A stretch of DNA of 10,642 nucleotides from Actinomycetota bacterium (lineage in GTDB: Bacteria; Actinomycetota; Acidimicrobiia; Acidimicrobiales; JACDEA01). The number at the start of each line of letters is the position of its first letter. The first letter of the stretch is position 1. The notes beneath the pieces were generated by a model, which saw only the letters and a program-made list of their open reading frames with translations, did not search any database and was not told the DNA's origin. The translations under genes were made by a program, and so were the position numbers. Positions 6,326 through 10,642 of this stretch are shown here, one piece after another. The stretch is taken from positions 1 through 10,642 of the forward strand of contig JACDEA010000042.1 of assembly GCA_013816725.1 (NCBI GenBank), in the 5' to 3' direction.

Positions 6326-6346
6326 TCAGCTATCCGAGATTGACAT
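6326..6346 (-). CDS. Possible upstream leader ORF, six codons
   Basis: On the minus strand, AGGAGG (6360-6355) stands eight bases before ATG 6346. That frame reads MSISDS and stops at TGA 6328-6326, eleven bases before ATG 6314 of the hypothetical gene. The SD and spacing are better than those of any start in the main frame. It may be a leader peptide giving coupled re-initiation. Alternatively, it is the true start of the gene with a one-base frameshift in the sequence or strain. It could also be chance. Confidence 0.25.
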   Translation of the reverse strand: MSISDS

Positions 6347-6403
6347 ATTCCGCGCCTCCTACGTGCGCTACCACGAGTCTCGTCGCGATCGCGTCGTGTT
6401 CGG

Positions 6404-7168
6404 TTACGGGACGTCCCGACGCACCGTCGACACGATTCCGATCAGCACCGCGAGCGCGGCCCAAACGGCGAGCAAAAGGGCACCCGCGACCGGCACCAGT
6501 AGTGATGGATGAGTCGGCACGTCGCCCATGAGCGTGGCGCCACCGATCGCGGCCGCGGCGGCACCGGGGAGGTACCGAGCGAAGCCGGGAACCTGGCCGA
6601 TCAAGAGGCTCTCAATGAACAGCAGCCACGCGCACAGGCCGACGACCGTCGCGACCTGGTTGCGAACCAACGCGCCGAGGCCGAGACTCAGCGGCGCCCA
6701 CAATGCGCCGGCGATGACGCCGCCAGTCAGCAGCTGCGCGTAGTCACTCCCATCGAGTCGAATAGGGATGCCGCGCAAGCCCAGCGCCGCCGCGCCAAGT
6801 CCAATCGCCAGCAGCTCGGCCGCGAGACCGAACAAAAGCCCAGCGAGGCCGACGGCCACGACCTTGGCCCCGATGACCCGACTTCGCCGAGGTGTAGCGA
6901 GGAACGTGGGCCGAATGGTTCCGTGTCGCAGCTCGCCGGTAATCGACAACGCGCCGAGCAGCCCGGCGAAGAGCGCGCCCAGCTCGCCCCAGCCGAATAC
7001 CTTCATCTGACCATCGGCGACTCGTCCGTGCACCGCGAAGTCCTTCGGCAGAGCGAAACCATGCAGGAGAACGACGAAGCACACCAATGCCAATAGCGCA
7101 GTGGCCAGGCCGAGCGTTCCTCGGCTGGTGCGCAGCTTGAGAAGTTCGGCGCGTATGAGGGTGGTCAC
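6404..7168 (-). CDS. ABC-2 type transporter permease subunit
   Basis: A 254-residue membrane protein with about six helices. It begins RAELLKLRTSRGTLGL, the usual cytoplasmic amphipathic start of ABC-2 permeases. The first helix is at about 18-38. The segment ITGELRHGTIRPTFLATPRR (76-95) is the typical cytoplasmic coupling region after helix 2. Further helices lie at about 100-130, 146-168, 172-192 and 223-247. The start is GTG 7168-7166, overlapping the TGA of the ATPase gene as GTGA; the longer upstream reading is antisense artefact. It forms the membrane pathway of an exporter powered by the ATPase encoded just upstream. ABC-2 systems of this size usually export drugs, lipids or peptides; the substrate is unknown. 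It is the last gene of the TetR-linked operon. Confidence 0.92.
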   Translation of the reverse strand: MTTLIRAELLKLRTSRGTLGLATALLALVCFVVLLHGFALPKDFAVHGRVADGQMKVFGWGELGALFAGLLGALSITGELRHGTIRPTFLATPRRSRVIGAKVVAVGLAGLLFGLAAELLAIGLGAAALGLRGIPIRLDGSDYAQLLTGGVIAGALWAPLSLGLGALVRNQVATVVGLCAWLLFIESLLIGQVPGFARYLPGAAAAAIGGATLMGDVPTHPSLLVPVAGALLLAVWAALAVLIGIVSTVRRDVP

Positions 7169-7908
7169 GCGGTTGTCTCGTTGATGAGATCGATGTAGAT
7201 GTCCTCGAGCGTTACCCGCTTGCTCGTCAGTGCCGCGAGAGGGGAGTCGGCGACAATCTCGCCATGGTTGATGATCACGACTTGGTCGACCGTTTGCGCG
7301 ACCTCGGCGAGCACGTGGCTCGAGATGAGCACCGTTCCACCGCCCTCCGCGAAGCTCCGGAGAAAGCTCCGCAGCCACTGCATTCCTTGAGGATCCAAGC
7401 CGTTCGCGGGCTCATCGAGCACCAGCAGCTGCGGTTCGCCCAGGACAGCAGCCGCGACTCCGAGCCGCTGGCGCATACCGAGCGAATACGTGCGCACGCG
7501 ACGCCCTCCGGCGGAAGTCAGCCCAACGACATCGAGCACGGCGTCGACCCGCTCCTCGGGAACTTCGCCTGCACGCGCAAGCACGCGCAGGTGATCTCGG
7601 CCGCCGCGACCGGGATCGAAGTCATCAGACTCGAGCACGGCACCAACGGTCTGCATCGGTTGGTCCAGGTCCCTAAAGCGACGCCCGAAGACGAGCGCTT
7701 GCCCGCTTGTGGGCTCTGATAGGCCGAGCAGGAGCCGCAACGTCGTGGTCTTCCCGGCACCGTTTGGACCCAAGAAACCGGTGATGCTGCCCGCGGGTAG
7801 TCCGAATGTTGCGTTGTCGACGGCCACAACCTCGCCGTATCGCTTTGTCACCGAGTCAACATCGACGACCGTGCGATCGGTCGGCATGGCAATCGCGGGG
7901 CGGGTCAA
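7165..7908 (-). CDS. ABC transporter ATP-binding protein
   Basis: A 247-residue nucleotide-binding domain. Walker A is GPNGAGKTT (47-55), the signature is YSLGMRQRLG (141-150), Walker B is LLVLDEP (161-167) and the H-loop is SSH (196-198). The Q-loop position reads VGAVLES, without the usual Gln, as in the bacitracin-exporter-like (BcrA) branch. The C-terminus RVTLEDIYIDLI is also typical of that branch. The enzyme hydrolyses ATP on the cytoplasmic side to drive the permease. The TTG start at 7908-7906 overlaps the stop of the upstream small gene as TTGA, so translation is probably coupled. An in-frame ATG at 7887, still well before the domain, is an alternative. Repression by the divergent TetR protein is likely. 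Confidence 0.95.
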   Translation of the reverse strand: MTRPAIAMPTDRTVVDVDSVTKRYGEVVAVDNATFGLPAGSITGFLGPNGAGKTTTLRLLLGLSEPTSGQALVFGRRFRDLDQPMQTVGAVLESDDFDPGRGGRDHLRVLARAGEVPEERVDAVLDVVGLTSAGGRRVRTYSLGMRQRLGVAAAVLGEPQLLVLDEPANGLDPQGMQWLRSFLRSFAEGGGTVLISSHVLAEVAQTVDQVVIINHGEIVADSPLAALTSKRVTLEDIYIDLINETTA

Positions 7909-8063
7909 TGCCCGGGACGGACGCCGGCGAGGTGGAGACCCACGAACACCACCAACAGCACGATCAGGGTGACGATAACGATCTTCGACGATCGTGATCT
8001 TCCGCCCGTTGGCGCATTGTCTGGGTCGTCGGCGGAGTTGGGGTAGCGGGGGCGGTCGTCCAT
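7905..8063 (-). CDS. Small single-pass membrane protein upstream of the ABC transporter
   Basis: A 52-residue frame. The hydrophilic, acidic and Pro-rich N-terminus starts MDDRPRYPNSADDPDN. A basic stretch GGRSRSSK precedes one hydrophobic helix at about 28-46 (IVIVTLIVLLVVFVGLHLA). The short end is GVRPGH. By the positive-inside rule the N-terminus would be cytoplasmic. It is the first gene of the operon, four bases overlapping the ATPase start (TTGA), and its ATG lies six bases after the -10 of a good promoter. Small one-TM proteins with a His/Gly-rich end are often found next to such ABC genes in actinobacteria. I infer a helper or accessory subunit. No function is known to me. Confidence 0.75.
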   Translation of the reverse strand: MDDRPRYPNSADDPDNAPTGGRSRSSKIVIVTLIVLLVVFVGLHLAGVRPGH

Positions 8064-8138
8064 CACTTCTGTTTACCGAGACACACTGTCTCTGTCAAGT
8101 CACTCTGTCTAAATAGCGGCGCAGCGTATACTCCTTCG
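8064..8138. promoter_or_regulatory. Divergent TetR/ABC operon control region with operator palindrome
   Basis: On the minus strand TTGACA (8098-8093) and TAAACA (8075-8070) are separated by 17 bases. A perfect 15-base palindrome, GAGACACACTGTCTC (8078-8092), fills that spacer. The -10 ends six bases before ATG 8063. On the plus strand TATACT (8127-8132) ends six bases before GTG 8139. TCTGTC recurs at 8091-8096 and 8104-8109, so a second weaker site near the tetR -35 is possible. The most likely binder is the TetR-family protein encoded from 8139. Confidence 0.7.
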
Positions 8139-8717
8139 GTGCCGAAGTTGTGGACGGAAACCGTCGAGTCACACCGTCGCGAAGTACGCGATGCGATTCT
8201 CCATACGACCGCTGCGCTCGTAGCCGAGCACGGCTTGCTCTCGGTGACGATGTCGCAGATCGCCGAGGCAGCAGGGATCGGGCGAGCCACCCTGTACAAG
8301 TACTTCCCCGACGTCGAGGCGATCGCCCTGGCCTGGCACGACCAGCAGATCTCCGGCCATGTCAAGTCTCTCGCCGAGGTGCGTGATCAAGCCGGCAGTG
8401 CCAGTGAACGTCTTGAGGCGGTGCTCGAGGCATACGCGCGCATCCTCCACGAGTCACACGGCGGACACGATGCCGACTTGGTGTCGTTCCTTCACCGGGA
8501 CGACCAGGTTCCCCAAGGTGCGCAGCAGGTCGCCGAGCTCATCCGCGAATTGGTCGTCGAGTGCATTGAGGATGGCGAGGTTCGCGACGACATCGCAGCC
8601 GACGAGCTGGCGAGCTACTGCCTCCACGCGCTTCGGGCAGCGAGCGGCGTCCGGTCCAAAGCTGCGGTCGCCCGGCTCGTTTCGATCACGATCGTTGGGC
8701 TACGGCCGCCGCGGTAG
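8139..8717 (+). CDS. TetR/AcrR-family transcriptional regulator
   Basis: A 192-residue protein. The N-terminal DNA-binding domain is clear: RREVRDAILHTTAALVAEHG (13-32), then the helix-turn-helix VTMSQIAEAAGIGRATLYKYF (36-56), followed by PDVEAIALAWHDQQ. The remainder is an all-helical ligand-binding and dimer domain rich in Ala, Glu and Val, with no recognisable specificity. The GTG start at 8139 has no SD and follows TATACT by six bases, so translation is probably leaderless. It is divergent from the small membrane protein-ABC operon and separated by 75 bases containing a palindrome. It therefore most likely represses that operon and perhaps itself until an exported compound binds. The inducer is unknown. 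Confidence 0.94.
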   Translation: MPKLWTETVESHRREVRDAILHTTAALVAEHGLLSVTMSQIAEAAGIGRATLYKYFPDVEAIALAWHDQQISGHVKSLAEVRDQAGSASERLEAVLEAYARILHESHGGHDADLVSFLHRDDQVPQGAQQVAELIRELVVECIEDGEVRDDIAADELASYCLHALRAASGVRSKAAVARLVSITIVGLRPPR

Positions 8718-8838
8718 GGGCGGGCACTTCCCTCGCGGTCAACTTCGCCAGACGATGATTCATCGACGTTGGCCAATGACCGGATACAGCGACGAACGTC
8801 GGTCCCTCGGTAACCTGGCTCTGCCGAAAGGGGTGAGC
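8718..8838. promoter_or_regulatory. Leader region of blaI-M56 operon with a short palindrome
   Basis: This stretch between tetR and blaI holds a 12-base palindrome, CGACGAACGTCG, at 8790-8801. It also holds TAACCT (8811-8816), which fits TANNNT as a -10. The blaI SD AAGGGG is at 8828-8833. The palindrome would lie just upstream of or over the -35 area, where a BlaI autorepressor could bind. No convincing -35 is seen and no terminator for tetR is visible. Confidence 0.35.
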
Positions 8839-9201
8839 GTGGCGAAGCTCGCGATGGGCGAACTCGAAGCGACCGTCATGGACACCCTGTGGCGCGACGG
8901 CGGGTGGATGACCCCCGGCGACGTGCACGACGCGATCGGTCACGAGCGCGATCTCGCCTACACCACGGTCATGACGATCCTGGTGCGGCTCTGTAACAAG
9001 GGTCGCCTCGAACGCGAACGGCGAGGTCGTGCGTTTGCGTATCACCCGATCATGACGCGCGCGGAGCACTCCGCCGCGCGGATGCGGGAGATCCTTGCCG
9101 CGGCCGGCGACCGAACGAGCGCGCTGAACCACTTCGTCAAGAAGCTTCGCCCGGCTGAGCGCGCCGAGTTACGCCGGTTGCTGGCCGAGCGCAAGCCGTG
9201 A
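8839..9201 (+). CDS. BlaI/MecI/CopY-family transcriptional repressor
   Basis: A 120-residue winged-helix repressor. LAMGELEATVMDTLWRDGGW opens the family fold. MTPGDVHDAI and LAYTTVMTILVRLCNKGRLE (39-58) are the recognition region. RRGRAFAYHPIMTRAEH is the wing and start of the dimer helix. The C-terminal helices are present (ILAAAGDRTSALNHFVKKL). The GTG start at 8839 has AAGGGG five bases upstream; the GTG at 8833 is too close to that SD. In known systems BlaI-type repressors are cleaved or released when a partner BlaR1/MecR1-type M56 protein senses a signal. Here the M56 gene overlaps the stop by four bases (GTGA), so the pair is probably one such circuit. Its inducer and targets are unknown. 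Confidence 0.94.
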   Translation: MAKLAMGELEATVMDTLWRDGGWMTPGDVHDAIGHERDLAYTTVMTILVRLCNKGRLERERRGRAFAYHPIMTRAEHSAARMREILAAAGDRTSALNHFVKKLRPAERAELRRLLAERKP

Positions 9202-10139
9202 CCGGACTGCTACTCGTCGGGGCGTTCCTCGTTCTCGCGGTTCCGCTGAGCCTTCGCCCTATCGGGAGGCGCATGCCGCCGGCGCGATGGGCACGGGTTT
9301 GCGCCGTCTGCCTCCTCGCCGGCGCAGTGCTGTGGCAAGTAGGGCTGGTGAGTGTGGCGCTGCCGGGAGTACTGCGGACGCTCCACGCCGGCGGGCTCGC
9401 CAACGCCTGCGACCGCGTCCTTGGTGGCGTCAACCCCGTCGTCGCCGGCGGGCTCGGCTGGATTGCGGCCGTCCTTGTCGGTCTCACCGGAGTTCGCGCT
9501 CGCCGCGAGCGGCGACGGATCAAAGACAACCGACATCGCGCACACGTCGAGCCATGGCTTGGTGCGCACACCGCCCACGACCGGTTCGAACTCGTCGTCC
9601 TGCCATGCGACGAGGTGATCGCGATAAGCACCGATGGCGCGCCGGCGCAAGTGGTTGTCTCCGCCGGGCTGGTCGAGACCCTCACGCCCGAACAACTGGA
9701 CGCGGTCGTCCGCCACGAAGCTGCGCACTTACAGCACCGTCATGCTCGCCTTCTGCTGATGTCAGGCGCTATCCGTTCTGCACTTTGGTACGTGCCCGTA
9801 GCGAGGCTGAGCTGCCATGTACTCGAGACGGCGCTCGAGCGGTGGGCAGACGAAGAGGCGGCGGGGCCGTCAGCCGCGGAGCGCTCGGTCGTGCGCGAGG
9901 CGCTGTGGCGAGTGACGGAATCCACCAGCTCGCCGGGCGTGGCCGCCTTCGCCGGGCCGGCCACGATCGCAGAACGACTGGACGCGTTGACGTCGCCCGC
10001 TCCCGCGCGCAGCCTGGCGCGGTCGTTGCTGGTGGGCGCCTCGGTTGTCGGGGCGTTCGGGTTCGCTCTCGCAGCGCTGATCGGGACCCGGTCCGAGCTC
10101 GACCTGCTCGCTGCGTTAACCCACCTCTGCCCGCGTTAG
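9198..10139 (+). CDS. M56-family (BlaR1/MecR1-like) membrane metallopeptidase without sensor domain
   Basis: A 313-residue membrane protein. Hydrophobic helices lie at about 3-20, 34-58 and 80-98, then a basic loop RARRERRRIK. A cytoplasmic protease domain follows with the zinc motif HEAAH (173-177). The likely third ligand is Glu214 in ALERWADEEA, the glutamate of the ExxxD pattern. Helices at about 183-203 and a last one at about 272-294 (LLVGASVVGAFGFALAALIG) follow. BlaR1 proteins carry a C-terminal penicillin-binding sensor domain. Here only about 20 residues follow the last helix, so any signal must be sensed in another way. The GTG start overlaps the blaI stop. The TAG stop overlaps the TAA of the convergent small membrane gene. 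The predicted role is cleavage or inactivation of BlaI, by analogy. Confidence 0.9.
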   Translation: MTGLLLVGAFLVLAVPLSLRPIGRRMPPARWARVCAVCLLAGAVLWQVGLVSVALPGVLRTLHAGGLANACDRVLGGVNPVVAGGLGWIAAVLVGLTGVRARRERRRIKDNRHRAHVEPWLGAHTAHDRFELVVLPCDEVIAISTDGAPAQVVVSAGLVETLTPEQLDAVVRHEAAHLQHRHARLLLMSGAIRSALWYVPVARLSCHVLETALERWADEEAAGPSAAERSVVREALWRVTESTSSPGVAAFAGPATIAERLDALTSPAPARSLARSLLVGASVVGAFGFALAALIGTRSELDLLAALTHLCPR

Positions 10140-10354
10140 CGGTCCTGTTGCCGGGGCGCGACGCTCTTCTGCGACGCTCGCCTGAGCGCCTCGCGGGTCC
10201 TCCGCAAACGGTGTTCTTGCGCATAGCGCTCCCTGACGCGGCTAGCGACGGCGTCGAACAATGCAAACAGCGCGAGGACCAGCAGGGCGCCTGCGAGGAC
10301 CGCCACACCGCCGAGCGACTCGGCGCCATTGAATGCCAGAACGGGCGACGGCAT
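10136..10354 (-). CDS. Small hypothetical membrane protein
   Basis: A 72-residue protein of unknown function. A short N-terminus (MPSPVLAFNGAESLGG) leads to one hydrophobic helix at about 15-36 (GGVAVLAGALLVLALFALFDAV). A strongly basic, probably helical and cytoplasmic tail follows (SRVRERYAQEHRLRRTREALRR, 38-59). The ATG at 10354 has no SD. TACGGT (10371-10366) is a possible -10. Its TAA stop overlaps the peptidase stop tail to tail. It is divergent from the thioredoxin-like lipoprotein gene, 41 bases apart, with a palindrome between. The fixed pattern of one TM plus a basic tail supports a real gene, but homologues are not recognised. Confidence 0.6.
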   Translation of the reverse strand: MPSPVLAFNGAESLGGVAVLAGALLVLALFALFDAVASRVRERYAQEHRLRRTREALRRASQKSVAPRQQDR

Positions 10355-10368
10355 ACGTACAACACACC

Positions 10369-10387
10369 GTAGTTGGTGATCTACTAC
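10369..10387. promoter_or_regulatory. Palindrome between divergent small membrane gene and thioredoxin-like gene
   Basis: GTAGT (10369-10373) and ACTAC (10383-10387) form an inverted repeat with a 9-base spacer, centred between the two divergent starts at 10354 and 10396. The right half extends to TACTACA (10382-10388), which recalls the TACA/TGTA half-sites of BlaI/MecI operators. That link is only inferred. Confidence 0.35.
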
Positions 10388-10395
10388 ACGCTGTC

Positions 10396-10642
10396 ATGGG
10401 TCGCAGCCGCTTGCAATTGGGCTCGAGGAGCCACCTCGGCGCGCTGGTAGCGACCCTGTCGCTCGTCGCCGCCTGCGCCACGCCGGCCGGTGGGGTGGGG
10501 TTCGCCGCAACCGGAGCTCCGGCGGCGCTGCCATCAACGCCACTGGTGCCGTTGACAGAGAAGGAATTTGAAGCCGTGGTCGTCGGCCAGCGCGGCCGGC
10601 CGGTGGTCGTCAACGTCTGGGCGTCGTGGTGCGGCCCGTGCC
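10396..10642 (+). CDS. Thioredoxin-fold (TlpA/ResA-like) lipoprotein, 3' end outside window
   Basis: The first 82 residues are visible. The signal peptide has a basic start (MGRSRLQLGSRSH), a hydrophobic core (LGALVATLSLV) and a lipobox VAAC, with the lipidated Cys at 27. An Ala/Pro/Thr-rich linker follows. The thioredoxin domain begins at about 53 with LTEKEFEAVV, then GRPVVVNVWASWCGPC. The active-site CGPC is at 79-82, and the window ends one base later. Such proteins are membrane-anchored outside the cell and reduce or oxidise disulfides, often during cytochrome c maturation. Whether cytochrome biogenesis genes follow cannot be seen. The ATG at 10396 is the only good start and gives a complete signal peptide; no SD is seen. 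Confidence 0.9.
   Translation, partial: MGRSRLQLGSRSHLGALVATLSLVAACATPAGGVGFAATGAPAALPSTPLVPLTEKEFEAVVVGQRGRPVVVNVWASWCGPC

Noticed and set aside
5409..6512. A 367-codon plus-strand frame over the transporter and hypothetical gene
   Set aside because: It is an Arg-rich shadow of the transporter in another frame, with no domain.
6340..6531. TTGACA at 6340-6345 as a plus-strand promoter -35
   Set aside because: No -10 lies 16-18 bases downstream and no plus-strand gene follows. The bases overlap the minus-strand leader frame.
9287..10372. A 361-codon plus-strand frame inside and beyond the M56 gene
   Set aside because: It overlaps the metallopeptidase in another frame and is Arg-rich with no motif.
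1..10642. CRISPR arrays, transposases, integrases, phage genes or a toxin-antitoxin pair
   Set aside because: I saw no regular repeats, no inverted-repeat-bounded element and no matching protein motifs. The gene content looks like stable chromosome.

Overview
The window is high-G+C DNA packed with short-gap or overlapping genes. GTG and TTG starts are frequent, and GTGA or TTGA four-base start/stop overlaps are used repeatedly. The stand-alone ClpP with actinobacterial-type sequence, the BlaI-M56 pair and the apparent leaderless starts point to an actinobacterium. An early-branching lineage such as Acidimicrobiia is possible but cannot be shown from this sequence alone. The region looks like ordinary chromosome: I see no transposase, integrase, phage gene, CRISPR array or rRNA.

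Layout. (1) Positions 1-1565, minus strand: a three-gene operon of a short SRPBCC/AHSA1 protein, an ArsR-type repressor, and a type II NADH dehydrogenase-like flavoprotein cut by the left edge. The ribosome-binding site of the flavoprotein lies in a perfect hairpin just after the ArsR stop codon. (2) Positions 1566-1642: a divergent control region with two palindromes. It separates that operon from clpP (1643-2278, plus). (3) Position 2400: tRNA-Cys(GCA) on the plus strand. (4) Positions 2419-4970, minus: a two-gene operon of an MGDG-synthase-like glycosyltransferase with a C-terminal domain resembling a dead polysaccharide deacetylase, followed by a deacetylase with apparently intact motifs. 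The deacetylase frame ends inside the tRNA gene on the opposite strand. (5) Positions 5014-5892, plus: an EamA/DMT-type membrane transporter. Its stop codon overlaps that of a convergent hypothetical gene (5889-6314, minus). (6) Positions 6404-8063, minus: a small one-TM protein of 52 residues, an ABC ATPase and an ABC-2 type permease, with every junction overlapping by four bases. Divergent from it is a TetR-family gene (8139-8717, plus). A 15-base perfect palindrome sits exactly between the -35 and -10 of the ABC operon promoter. (7) Positions 8839-10139, plus: a BlaI/MecI repressor and an M56 metallopeptidase, again overlapping by four bases. (8) Positions 10136-10642: a small membrane protein on the minus strand whose stop overlaps that of the peptidase, then the start of a thioredoxin-fold lipoprotein that leaves the window just after its CGPC motif.

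How the genes work together. Three regulators sit beside their likely targets: ArsR with its own operon and perhaps clpP, TetR with the ABC exporter, and BlaI with the M56 peptidase. The glycosyltransferase-deacetylase pair suggests envelope glycolipid or glycan modification. The best leads are the fused degenerate deacetylase domain, the SD-sequestering hairpin, the deacetylase/tRNA antisense overlap, the operator placed in a promoter spacer with apparently leaderless divergent genes, and the twin-palindrome clpP control region.
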